From NCBI GenBank assembly GCA_035536455.1, contig DATLOC010000058.1:62001-126000 (forward strand): a stretch of DNA of 64,000 nucleotides, given 5' to 3'. Position numbers and translations under genes: made by a program. Positions 26,507-36,394 of the stretch are shown here, one piece after another. The DNA comes from DASUNQ01 sp035536455 (lineage in GTDB: Bacteria; Acidobacteriota; Thermoanaerobaculia; Multivoradales; UBA5704). Within the stretch, counting starts at the first letter, position 1; every line of letters starts with the position of its first letter. The notes under the pieces were generated by a model that saw only the letters and a list, made by a program, of their open reading frames with translations, was not told the origin of the DNA and did not search any database.

Positions 26507-27247
26507 ATGAGCCGAGCGCGCGCCCCCCGCATCGCCGCCACCCTGCTCGCCGCGGCCGCCGCCTGCGCCGCTCCCGCGGCGCGCGCCGACTGGCTGGTGA
26601 CGCGCGACGGCGCGCGCGTCGAGACCGCCGGCGCCTGGCAGGTCAAGGGCAAGCTCGTGGTCTTCAAGACCGCGGCCGGGGACCTCGCCTCCCTCCGCCT
26701 CGCCGACGTGGACCTCGAGACCAGCCGCGCCGTCACCGCGGAGGCGGGCGCCGCGGAGGCGGCGAGCGCGGAGGCGGCCAGGAAGCCGCCGGCCAGGCGC
26801 CGCCCGGTGCGGGTGCTCACGGACAAGGACTTCCCGCGCGCCGCGCCGCCGGCCCCGCCGGAGGGCGCCGCGGGCGGCGCCGCGCCGCCCCCGGAGCCCG
26901 CCGCGAGCGCGCCGGCGGCCGGGCCGGTGCTGCAGGTGACGTCCTGGGAGCGGGAGGACGACAGCGTCGATCGCCACGTCATGATCACCGGCGCCGTGCG
27001 CAACACGGCCGCCGCGACCGCGGCCGACTCCGGTCTCGTCGTCAGCCTCTTCGACGACGGGGGCGGGCTGATCGCCAGCGTCGCCGCCGAGCTGGCGACG
27101 ACGGTGCTACCCGCCGGCGAGACCACCGGCTTCCGCGCCGACTTCCCGGGCGTCTTCGCCTTCGCCGCGGTCAAGTTCGAGACCAGCGCCATGCGCCTCG
27201 AGACGGCGCCCGAGCCCGCCGCTCCGGCGCCCCCCGCGGGGCCGTAG
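26507..27247 (+). CDS. Exported FxLYD-like protein of the pilus operon
   Basis: 246 residues, ATG 2 nt after the pilY1 stop. Signal peptide (RIAATLLAAAAACAAPAARA). The N-terminal segment DWLVTRDGARVETAGAWQVKGKLVVFK resembles small beta repeats found in envelope proteins. After an Ala/Pro-rich linker, a C-terminal Ig-like FxLYD-type domain runs VMITGAVRNTAAATA, VVSLFDDGGGLIAS, VLPAGETTGFRADF. It is likely a periplasmic accessory of pilus biogenesis, inferred only from operon position. No catalytic residues seen. Confidence 0.7.
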   Translation: MSRARAPRIAATLLAAAAACAAPAARADWLVTRDGARVETAGAWQVKGKLVVFKTAAGDLASLRLADVDLETSRAVTAEAGAAEAASAEAARKPPARRRPVRVLTDKDFPRAAPPAPPEGAAGGAAPPPEPAASAPAAGPVLQVTSWEREDDSVDRHVMITGAVRNTAAATAADSGLVVSLFDDGGGLIASVAAELATTVLPAGETTGFRADFPGVFAFAAVKFETSAMRLETAPEPAAPAPPAGP

Positions 27248-27255
27248 GTCGAAGC

Positions 27256-28557
<1,302 letters not shown>

Positions 28558-28582
28558 GCCGTGGCCTCGCAGGCCTTCCGCC

Positions 28583-29941
<1,359 letters not shown>

Positions 29942-30053
29942 CTCCAGACCGGATTCTAGCCCGCAGGCCCCGGCGACGGCCGCCGCACGCCGCGCCGCCG
30001 CCGCCCGCCAGGCGCCGGCCCCCGCGCCGCCGCCGACCCGGATCCTCGACCTC

Positions 30054-30563
30054 CTGGGCGAGGAGATCCGCCAGCTACGGGTCGAGTTCGAGCGTTTCTT
30101 CAACGGCGGCGTGCCCCTCCCCCCCGAGGCGCTGCGCGAGCGCATCCAGGCGCAGCTCCGCAGCCTCCGCAACACCACCTTCCGCGCCGCCGCCGACAAC
30201 TTCCGCCTGGCCGAGCTGGAGTCCCGCTTCAACACCTACAACGAGCAGTTCAACCGCCGCCTTCGCGACCGCGAAGAGGGGCGCCGCGGGCCGCGCCACG
30301 CGCCGGCCCCGGCCGCGCCTCCCCGCTACGACGCCGAGCGCGGCATCGTGATGGACGACCGGCCCGAGCCGGCGGCCGTCGCCGCCCTCTACGCCGGCCT
30401 CGGCGGCGGCGGCCAGGCGGTCTTCGACCTCGCCGGCTTCGAGGCCTACCTCGCCCGGCAGGCCGCGGCGATCCGCGCCAAGACCGGCTGCGCCGCGGTG
30501 CAGTTCCGCATCGCGGTCGAGGACGGCAAGCCCCGGCTCAAGGCGCGGCCCATCACCGACTAA
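30054..30563 (+). CDS. MXAN_5187-C-terminal-like protein
   Basis: Unnamed family; the sequence TRILDLLGEEIRQLRVEFERFFNGG, then IQAQLRSLRNTTFRAAADNFRLAELESRFNTYNEQFNRRL, and a late FDLAGFEAYLARQAAAIRAKTGC resemble what is annotated elsewhere as MXAN_5187 C-terminal domain proteins (from memory). The start is unclear. The protein-like frame extends upstream to about 29945 but no ATG/GTG/TTG exists there; a CTG at 30054 or a GTG at 30111 are the only candidates, the latter cutting into the conserved helix. It may be helical and cytoplasmic. The TPR gene follows 11 bp downstream. Function unknown. Confidence 0.6.
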   Translation: MGEEIRQLRVEFERFFNGGVPLPPEALRERIQAQLRSLRNTTFRAAADNFRLAELESRFNTYNEQFNRRLRDREEGRRGPRHAPAPAAPPRYDAERGIVMDDRPEPAAVAALYAGLGGGGQAVFDLAGFEAYLARQAAAIRAKTGCAAVQFRIAVEDGKPRLKARPITD

Positions 30564-30574
30564 GGAGAGACGAC

Positions 30575-31558
30575 GTGCGACGATGGATCCCCTGGGCGCT
30601 CGCCCTGCCCCTGATCGCCCTGACCGCCTGGGCCGCGGCCCCCCCCAACCTGTCCAAGGCGCTGGAGGTCCAGCGGCAGCTCGTGCAGCAGCGGCCCGAC
30701 GACCCCGGCGCGTTCAACGACCTCGGCAACCTGCTGCAGATGGCCGGCCGGCCGGAAGAGGCCGAGGAGGCCTACCAGCGCGCCCTCGATCTCGACCCCG
30801 AGCGCGTCTCGGCGCGCTTCAACCTCGGGCTCCTCCTCCAGCAGCGCGGCGAGCGGCGCAAGGCGCTACGCCAGTTCCGCGCCGTCCTCGACCAGCAGCC
30901 GCGCCACGCCTGGGCCCACTTCCAGGTCGGCGCCCTGCTCGAAGCCGACGGCAACGACGCCCGGGCGATCGAGTCCTACGCCCGCGCCTTCCGCCTCGAC
31001 CCGCAGCTCGCCTTCCCCGAGGTCAACCCGCAGGTCATCAACAGCGACCTGGTGACCGAGGCCATGCTCCAGGCCTACAGCGAAGGCGAAGAGCCCGACA
31101 CCTTCCCGCCGCCGCTCTACGAGCAGCCCAACCGCATCGCCGAGCTCCTCGTCCCCCCCGTCGCCGCCCCCGACGAGACGGCCACCGAGCGCGACGAGAC
31201 CGCCGGCACCCCGACCATCCCCGGCATCCGGACCCAGCCCCCCGGCGCCGCCGCCGAGGGAACGCGAGTCCTCCAGCCCGGCAGCCTCCAGGGAGGCGGA
31301 GTGAACCAGGTCGGCGGCGGCGGCGGCGTCCCCCGCGGCCGCAACATGGCCCCCCCGCCAGCCTACGTCCCCCCCCCCCAGCCCGACTGGACCTCCCAAG
31401 ACCCCGAAGGCCGCGGCGCCACCATGGAAGAGCCCATCCCCCCGCCCAGCACCACAGTCATCGTCCGCCCCGGCATCCAAAGCACCGGCCGCCTGGACCT
31501 CCAGATCACCCCCCGCCGCCAACGGACAGCGAGGACCGGTTTAGGAGCGGCTGGGTAA
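30575..31558 (+). CDS. Exported TPR-repeat protein
   Basis: 327 residues, GTG start with AAGGAG nearby. Signal peptide (RRWIPWALALPLIALTAWA) followed by three TPR units (GAFNDLGNLLQMAGRPEEAE, ARFNLGLLLQQRGERRKALR, AHFQVGALLEADGNDARAIE). The C-terminal 150 residues are Pro/Gly-rich and disordered. TPRs would bind a partner protein in the periplasm. It is co-transcribed with the MXAN_5187-like gene. The low-complexity tail uses many CCC codons in the last 200 bp, unlike upstream, and abuts a structured element (E1). Confidence 0.75.
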   Translation: MRRWIPWALALPLIALTAWAAAPPNLSKALEVQRQLVQQRPDDPGAFNDLGNLLQMAGRPEEAEEAYQRALDLDPERVSARFNLGLLLQQRGERRKALRQFRAVLDQQPRHAWAHFQVGALLEADGNDARAIESYARAFRLDPQLAFPEVNPQVINSDLVTEAMLQAYSEGEEPDTFPPPLYEQPNRIAELLVPPVAAPDETATERDETAGTPTIPGIRTQPPGAAAEGTRVLQPGSLQGGGVNQVGGGGGVPRGRNMAPPPAYVPPPQPDWTSQDPEGRGATMEEPIPPPSTTVIVRPGIQSTGRLDLQITPRRQRTARTGLGAAG

Positions 31559-31594
31559 GGAACGTCTCTGCTGTTTTTCGGTAGGACGGTCCAA

Positions 31595-31762
31595 GGGGGC
31601 GTGAGGGGCGCTCGCGCAGGGCAGCTCTGAGCGAGCGCCTGGCAATCCCTCAGCAGGCCACGACCGATCCAGGCGCGACGCGAAGCGCAGGCGCGCGCCT
31701 CAGATCCCGAAGTCCTCTAATTGCGCGCGCCGGTGCCCTGCGCGAGCGCCCCTCACGCCCCC
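31595..31762 (+). repeat. E-element copy 1: 28-nt perfect inverted arms around a conserved core
   Basis: Left arm 31595-31622 (begins GGGGGCGTGAGGGG) and right arm 31735-31762 are perfect reverse complements, separated by a 112-nt core. The core shares long blocks with copies at 39070 and 42668, including CGAAGCGCAGGCGCGCGCC at 31681-31699, identical in copy 2. The arms are not conserved between copies. It lies between two convergent genes, 36 bp past the TPR stop. Confidence 0.92.
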
Positions 31763-31791
31763 TCCACCACGGCCCCTCGCCCGCGCTCGCC

Positions 31792-32856
31792 CTAAACGTT
31801 GAACCTGAAGTGCACGACGTCCCCGTCCTGCACGGGATACTCCTTCCCTTCCAACCGCAGCACCCCTTGATCCCGGCAAGCCGCCAGCGTCTTCAACCGC
31901 AGCAGCTCATCCCACCGCACCACCTCCGCCCGAATAAACCCCCGCTCGATATCCGAGTGAATCGTCCCCGCCGCCTCCCGCGCCCGCGTCCCCCTCCGCA
32001 CCGTCCAAGCCCGCACCTCGTCCTCCCCGACAGTGAAAAAAGAAATCAACCCAAGAAGCTCCTGACTGGCCCGCGCCACCCGATCCAGACTCGGCTCCTC
32101 CAACCCCAGCGCCCCCAGAAACTCCGCCTGCTCCTCCGGCGCCAGCCGCCCGATCTCCTCCTCGATCGGCGCCGACACCGCCACTGCCCGAACCGCCGTC
32201 CCGAGCGTCAGCTCCCGCTCCGCGTGCTCCGCCACCCGCCCCTCGTCCACGTTCAGCACCACCAAGAGCGGTTTCGCCGACAGCAGCTGGAACCCGCGCA
32301 GCCGCCGCTCGTCGTCCGCCTCCAGCTCCGCCTCGCGCAGCGGCCGCTCCGCCTCCAGCCGCGGCAGCACGATCTCCTGGAGCAGCGTCCGCTCCCGCTT
32401 CTCCTCCTCCGAGAGCCCGCGCTTCACCGCCTTCTCCAGCCGCTCCAGCCGCCGCTCCACCAGATCGTGGTCGGCCAGGATCAGCTCCAGGTCGAGCGTC
32501 GCGATGTCGCGCGCCGGGTCCACGCTCCCCTCAGTGTGCACGATCTCCGGATCGGCGAAGGCGCGCACCACGTGCACCAGCGCGTCCATCCCCTTGAGCT
32601 TTACGAGGTCGAGGCTCTCCTTCCCCTCGCCGCGCTGGATCCCCGGGATGTCCACGTACTGCACCGTCGCCGGCTGATACCGCCGCGGCTTGAAGAGGTC
32701 GCGGAGCCGCTCCAGCCGCCGGTCCGGCACGGAGGCGACGCCCATGTTCGTCGCCGCCGAGGAAGCGAACTTCCCCGTCTCCTGGCGCGACGCCGTGAGT
32801 GTGTTGAAGAGGGTCGTCTTGCCGACCTTCGGAAGACCGAGGATGCCGAGCTGCAT
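31792..32856 (-). CDS. ychF: Ribosome-associated ATPase/GTPase YchF
   Basis: 354 residues from ATG at 32856 (MQLGILGLPKVGKTTLFNTL, P-loop at residues 8-15); 13 extra upstream codons are open but have no family match. Obg-type switch region YVDIPGIQRGEGK and NLKE-like specificity loop in LVVLNVDEGR follow, with a coiled-coil middle and a TGS domain at the end (VLRLEGKEYPVQDGDVVHFRFNV). YchF binds ribosomes and hydrolyses ATP preferentially. Single-copy housekeeping gene. Confidence 0.95.
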   Translation of the reverse strand: MQLGILGLPKVGKTTLFNTLTASRQETGKFASSAATNMGVASVPDRRLERLRDLFKPRRYQPATVQYVDIPGIQRGEGKESLDLVKLKGMDALVHVVRAFADPEIVHTEGSVDPARDIATLDLELILADHDLVERRLERLEKAVKRGLSEEEKRERTLLQEIVLPRLEAERPLREAELEADDERRLRGFQLLSAKPLLVVLNVDEGRVAEHAERELTLGTAVRAVAVSAPIEEEIGRLAPEEQAEFLGALGLEEPSLDRVARASQELLGLISFFTVGEDEVRAWTVRRGTRAREAAGTIHSDIERGFIRAEVVRWDELLRLKTLAACRDQGVLRLEGKEYPVQDGDVVHFRFNV

Positions 32857-32863
32857 CGCGCGT

Positions 32864-33202
32864 TCAGCGGCGGCGGGAGCCGCCCGCTGCAACACGAGAG
32901 CTGGGCGTTCGACCCGGATCCAGCGCGGCGGCCACCGCCGCGGGATTCTCCGCCGCGACCTTGAGCAGCGCTCGCGCCGGCCCCTCCGGCTGCCGCCGCC
33001 CCTGTTCCCAATTCTGCAGCGTCGAGACGCTGACGCCGATCATCAGGGCGAACTCGGACTGCGACTTGTTCAGTTTCTCCCGGATGGCCTTGACGTCGCC
33101 GGCGCGTACCTCGAACCGGCGCGCCGGCTCCATCTCACCGCGCTTGATGCGACCAGCCTGCCGCACGCTCGTGACGAGCAACTCGAACTCGGAGCTTTTC
33201 AC
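32864..33202 (-). CDS. HigA-like XRE-family antitoxin
   Basis: 112 residues, GTG start sharing one base with the toxin TAG. Helix-turn-helix at about residues 50-75 (LNKSQSEFALMIGVSVSTLQNWEQGRRQPEG) is the XRE type used by HigA/MqsA antitoxins. The preceding FEVRAGDVKAIREKL is the usual lead-in. Order is toxin then antitoxin, as in higBA loci. It would neutralise the toxin and repress the operon. The C-terminal tail is low-complexity and runs up against the ychF start. Confidence 0.85.
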   Translation of the reverse strand: MKSSEFELLVTSVRQAGRIKRGEMEPARRFEVRAGDVKAIREKLNKSQSEFALMIGVSVSTLQNWEQGRRQPEGPARALLKVAAENPAAVAAALDPGRTPSSRVAAGGSRRR

Positions 33203-33516
33203 TACAGTTCCTCCTGGACGATCCGTCTCAACAACCGGAGCTGAGTGGCGGTGAGGTCCTCTTGCCGGGTCTTCGGATACAGGAAGAGCAAGTAGACGGC
33301 ACTCTCTGCGGGATCCCAGTAGTAAATGATCCGAAGGCCACCGCTCTTCCCCTTGCCACGTAATCTCCAGCGAAGCTTGCGGAGCCCTCCACCGCCTGGA
33401 ATCAGGTTGCCCTGCTCGGGCCGAAGCGCGAGCGCGAGCTGGAGGCCGCGGTACTCGTCATCTGAGAGAAGCTCGTAGAGGTGGTCCGAGAAGACAGGCG
33501 TCTCGATGAACCACAC
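33202..33516 (-). CDS. RelE/HigB-type toxin
   Basis: 104 residues from GTG at 33516 (WFIETPVFSDHLYELLSDDEYRGLQ); a TTG at 33522 is the alternative. The RelE/HigB2 fold is indicated by GGGGLRKLRWRLRGKGKSGGLRIIYYW and VYLLFLYPKTRQEDLTATQLRLL. Such toxins cut mRNA on the ribosome. A TATAGT element (minus strand, 33527-33522) ends about 6 nt before the GTG, so the transcript may be leaderless. First gene of the HigBA-like pair and the edge of the lower-GC island. Confidence 0.85.
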   Translation of the reverse strand: MWFIETPVFSDHLYELLSDDEYRGLQLALALRPEQGNLIPGGGGLRKLRWRLRGKGKSGGLRIIYYWDPAESAVYLLFLYPKTRQEDLTATQLRLLRRIVQEEL

Positions 33517-33568
33517 GGCCAACTATACGCCAGTGACGGACAGGCTGCATCTCCGGACCGTCTCGGGA

Positions 33569-34069
33569 TCAAGTCTCCCGGCGGGACTCCCAGCCTTCGA
33601 CGAGCGCGGACGGCTCGTGGTCCGCGATGAGGTTCAGCTCGATCCCGTGCTCCAGGAACGCCTTCAGGCCGGCGAGCAGGAAGCTGAAGCCGCCGGTCGA
33701 GTCGAGCGCTTCCGCCACGACTTTCTCGGCGTCGCCGCCGAAGCCCCAGTTCTTGACGGTGACGAAGGTCTGGTCGTCGCCTCTGGGCTCGAACGTCCAC
33801 TCGATCGAGGTCGGATCGTCGGGGCCGCCCCATTCGACGAGGATCCGCCGGTTTTCCTCGACCGCCTTCACGTCGACCTCGGCGGAGACGCCGTACATCT
33901 CCCAGTCCCACCGCACGTGCTTGCCGGCCTCCAGCCGGCCGCTGCCCTTGGAGAACCAGAAGCGCGAGGTGATGGCGGGATCGACCAGCGCCTCGAACAC
34001 CTGCGCGACCGGCCTGCGGATGAGCATCTGCGCCTTGGCGACCGGCGGCATCGACGGGCTAGGCGGCAT
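33569..34069 (-). CDS. SRPBCC (AHSA1-like) domain protein
   Basis: 166 residues from ATG at 34069. The SRPBCC fold shows as AQMLIRRPVAQVFEALVDPAITSRFWFSKGSG, WEMYGVSAEVDVKAVEENRRILVEW, and TSIEWTFEPRGDDQTFVTVKNWGF, as in activator-of-Hsp90-like polyketide-cyclase/START proteins, which bind small hydrophobic ligands. Its start overlaps by 11 bp the end of a frameshifted VOC gene; VOC-SRPBCC neighbours are common and suggest a shared small-molecule role. Confidence 0.82.
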   Translation of the reverse strand: MPPSPSMPPVAKAQMLIRRPVAQVFEALVDPAITSRFWFSKGSGRLEAGKHVRWDWEMYGVSAEVDVKAVEENRRILVEWGGPDDPTSIEWTFEPRGDDQTFVTVKNWGFGGDAEKVVAEALDSTGGFSFLLAGLKAFLEHGIELNLIADHEPSALVEGWESRRET

Positions 34070-34463
34070 CGCGACCTCCTGTACGCGTGGCGATTTGCCA
34101 GGTGTTACCCCAGCGGTCTTCCACCATACAACGACGGTCCCCATGAAGCATGTCGGCCGGCTCTTCGACAGCCCGTGCCCGGCATCGAGAGCGCGCCGGT
34201 ACGTCGCGTCAGTGTCGTCGACGTAGACGTAAAGAAAGGCAGGCATCGGCCGACGAGCGTCCGGCGTCGCTGATCATCACCACCGAATCGCCGATCCTGA
34301 ACTCGGACGGAGCGGCTTCCCGATACTCCCCCGTCGAGCCGAACACTTGCTTGAGGAACTCCACGAGCTGTTCTGCGTCGTGAGCCACGATCTGTGGAGT
34401 AACGATGTGCCAGCCTTCAGGCGCGAAAGGGAACGGCTGGCGGTTTCGTTCATCCGCAGGCAC
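34059..34463 (-). pseudogene. VOC/glyoxalase-like (PhnB-type) protein, broken by frameshifts
   Basis: Three pieces of one VOC protein lie in different frames on the minus strand. The start (34463: FAPEGWHIVTPQIVAHDAEQ through FRIGDSVVMISDAG) is in one frame. The middle (PAFLYVYVDDTDATYRRALDAG, near 34246-34180) is in a second. The end (DMLHGDRRCMVEDRWGNTWQ, then IATRTGGRD and TAG at 34059) is in a third. Together they restore a normal 130-residue PhnB-like domain. Either two small indels have killed the gene, or the assembly has errors here. Confidence 0.8.
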
Positions 34464-34518
34464 CTTGGATTGAAGGAGCGATTGCTACGGCGCAACGCCG
34501 GGGGTGATACGCCTCATT

Positions 34519-35373
34519 TCAGAATATATCCTCGATGCGAGGCTTTGGCGTTTCTGCTTCATACCGGACAACATTATCGGCCTCGTAGATCGTTTTCAAC
34601 TTATAGCGCCCTGCGACTCGTGCAAGGGGCCGCTTGGCTGCCCCGGGAGGTAGGTCTAGCTTGCGGTCAATGTTCCGATAGTGCAGTAGCATGCCATTAT
34701 GGATGAGACCTTCCCGAGCTGATGAGAAAGGCCCTTCTTTCTTATAGCGTTCGAAATCTGGCCGCAAGAGATTGGCATCAATTACCTCGCACAACTCGTC
34801 ATCCGAAGAGGAGCTATACCGCCCAGAATAGAGGGCTCGTTCAGCGCGGTCCACCTCCTCTATCTTGACGTCTCGGTATTTTGGAATCCGCTTGGTGATG
34901 TTCGAGGCTCGAAATGAGGAAAGCTTCCCGAACCCAAATTGGTCGATTAGCTCCTTGAACAACAGCTGCAAGTCGGCCGCCTTTCCCATCGACAAAGCCT
35001 GAAGGCGGTTCAATGGCGCGGGGAGATTTCCACGGTCGACCTCGGGAGCGCACAGAGGATAGATAGTACAAGTTCCGTTTCGGCTGCGGGACCAACTTGC
35101 TCCGAGTTCGAACCAGATCCAAGGTCGCTCTAGAGAGACAGGCGTAATGATGACAATCAGAGCCCGTGCGTCTCCGAGTTTCACTTCAATCTCGTGGAGC
35201 CAATCTCTTCCCGAGGCAATGGTCCCTAATGAACTCGTACAGAAGACGAGAACGCCTTCGGCAAAGACTTTCTCAATCTCCCGCGTCACCGCATTGGCGA
35301 AGTCGGAGTCAGAAGCGGCATGGCTGATGAATAGCCTCGGCTTTTCAATTTTTTGGGAAACAGGGCTGTTCAT
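34519..35373 (-). CDS. TIR-domain protein (candidate defence NADase effector)
   Basis: 284 residues. TIR_2 domain at about residues 12-140: RLFISHAASDSDFANAVTRE (box 1), LGTIASGRDWLHEIEVKLGDARALIVIITP (box 2 region), and SLERPWIWFELGASW, where the Glu is in the position of the catalytic Glu of bacterial NAD-cleaving TIRs. The C-terminal part (about residues 150-284) matches nothing I know; it may sense a trigger. Base composition is clearly lower in G+C than flanking genes and codons are AT-tolerant, which points to horizontal transfer. Bacterial TIRs act in anti-phage systems such as Thoeris, but no ThsA or other partner is next to it. Its start lies 334 bp from the divergent SymE-like gene. 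Confidence 0.85.
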   Translation of the reverse strand: MNSPVSQKIEKPRLFISHAASDSDFANAVTREIEKVFAEGVLVFCTSSLGTIASGRDWLHEIEVKLGDARALIVIITPVSLERPWIWFELGASWSRSRNGTCTIYPLCAPEVDRGNLPAPLNRLQALSMGKAADLQLLFKELIDQFGFGKLSSFRASNITKRIPKYRDVKIEEVDRAERALYSGRYSSSSDDELCEVIDANLLRPDFERYKKEGPFSSAREGLIHNGMLLHYRNIDRKLDLPPGAAKRPLARVAGRYKLKTIYEADNVVRYEAETPKPRIEDIF

Positions 35374-35524
35374 GCGCTGACCTCTGAATTAGTTAGCCAG
35401 TATACGAGACTCTTGCGGCGACGACATGGCGCCTGATCTCCGGAACTTAGATGCCCTGCATCTCGCGCCATGACGGGGCGACGGCGGTTGGCCGGCGTGC
35501 GGGTCGGCACTTCGCGCGGAGTGC

Positions 35525-35553
35525 TTGCTTGATGGTGTGGGCAGCGCTACACT
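35525..35553 (+). promoter_or_regulatory. Sigma-70 promoter of the SymE-like gene
   Basis: TTGCTT, 17-nt spacer, TACACT. Transcription would start near 35560, giving a leader of about 150 nt containing the hairpin at 35650. On the opposite strand a TATACT (35404-35399) could serve the TIR gene. The rest of the 35374-35707 gap holds no gene that I can see. Confidence 0.6.
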
Positions 35554-35649
35554 CGGGGCGGAAGTAGGGCAGTAGACGAATCGACTGGAGAACGCGTGAA
35601 GCCGGACCGCGCACCGGATGCCTAGGCTCGCGGGCCGAGAACGTGAAGC

Positions 35650-35682
35650 GGGCGCGACAGAGTTACGAGCTCTGCCGCGCCC
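35650..35682 (+). promoter_or_regulatory. Stable leader hairpin upstream of the SymE-like gene
   Basis: GGGCGCGACAGAG pairs with CTCTGCCGCGCCC (12 Watson-Crick pairs and one G-U) around a 7-nt loop. It ends 12 nt before the GGAGG ribosome site and could limit translation. Confidence 0.6.
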
Positions 35683-35707
35683 TCGACCAGACAGGAGGAC
35701 TAGCTCC

Positions 35708-36076
35708 ATGTCCAGCCGTGGGACGAAGTGTAGCAACCGCCGTCTGCCGGCCCAGCCCGGCCCCTTTTCCGGCCCTTACATTCCTTACCCCGATCCGTTT
35801 TCCGCCGAGGATCACCGTCTGCTCGAGCTCCACGAGCAGGCGGCGGAGACCGCTGCGCTCCGCGAGGAGACGCGGGGGGAGGAGTTGAGGGAGCGCCGCC
35901 GGCGGGCGCGGGCGGAGGGGCGGCGGGCAGGAACGGTGTCGGCGCGGTGGCATCCGGCGGGGGCGGCGCTTACCTGCGGCTCTCCGGGAGGGTGGCTGCG
36001 GGCGGCCGGGTTCGAGGTGGGACGGGGGGTCGAGGTGGAGGTGCGCTCCGGGAGGCTGGTGATCCGGGCGCTCTGA
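35708..36076 (+). CDS. SymE-like (AbrB-fold) protein
   Basis: 122 residues from ATG at 35708, with AGGAGG upstream; the open frame upstream lacks such a signal. The N-terminal 80 residues are polar and helical (LLELHEQAAETAALREETRG). The C-terminal end GGWLRAAGFEVGRGVEVEVR then SGRLVIRAL is the swapped-hairpin AbrB-like domain of the SymE toxin family. In E. coli SymE is an SOS-induced toxin repressed by an antisense RNA; other AbrB-fold members bind DNA. Array 2 starts 24 bp after the stop. Whether this protein is a toxin or a DNA binder is open. Confidence 0.7.
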   Translation: MSSRGTKCSNRRLPAQPGPFSGPYIPYPDPFSAEDHRLLELHEQAAETAALREETRGEELRERRRRARAEGRRAGTVSARWHPAGAALTCGSPGGWLRAAGFEVGRGVEVEVRSGRLVIRAL

Positions 36077-36100
36077 GCCCCGCCGGGCCGGGAGAGCCCA

Positions 36101-36394
36101 CCGCGGGACCGACGGCGGTCGCCTTTCGGACGGCGGTGGCCGCCTTTCGGACCGCGGCGTACGCCTTTCGGACGGCGGCGAGTGCCGCAGGCTCGGCGGT
36201 GATCGCCGCGGGGCTGGCGGCGGTTACCTTTCGGACGGCGGTGGTCGCCTTTCGGACCGCGGCGTACGCCTTTCGGACCGAGGCGAGCGCCGCGGGCTTG
36301 GCGGCGAGCGCCCCGACGCCGGCGGCAGACGTTTTTCGGACCGCGGCGGTCTAATTTCGGACCGCGGCGACTACCGCGGGACTGGCGGGGACTA
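36101..36394. repeat. Degenerate 21-bp tandem array 2 (14 units)
   Basis: Fourteen consecutive units, every one exactly 21 nt, starting at 36101, 36122, 36143 and so on. Two unit types alternate irregularly: CCTTTCGGACCGCGGCG-type and CCGCGGGCTGGCGGCG-type, each followed by 4-5 variable bases. Two 42-bp blocks are near-duplicates, but most units differ. The last unit ends with the stop codon of the convergent TldE gene. It lies just downstream of the SymE-like gene, in the same direction. Confidence 0.93.

Noticed and set aside
31595..31762. E-elements as simple rho-independent terminators
   Set aside because: The loop of over 100 nt is conserved between copies, there is no T-tract, and copy 2 lies between divergent starts.
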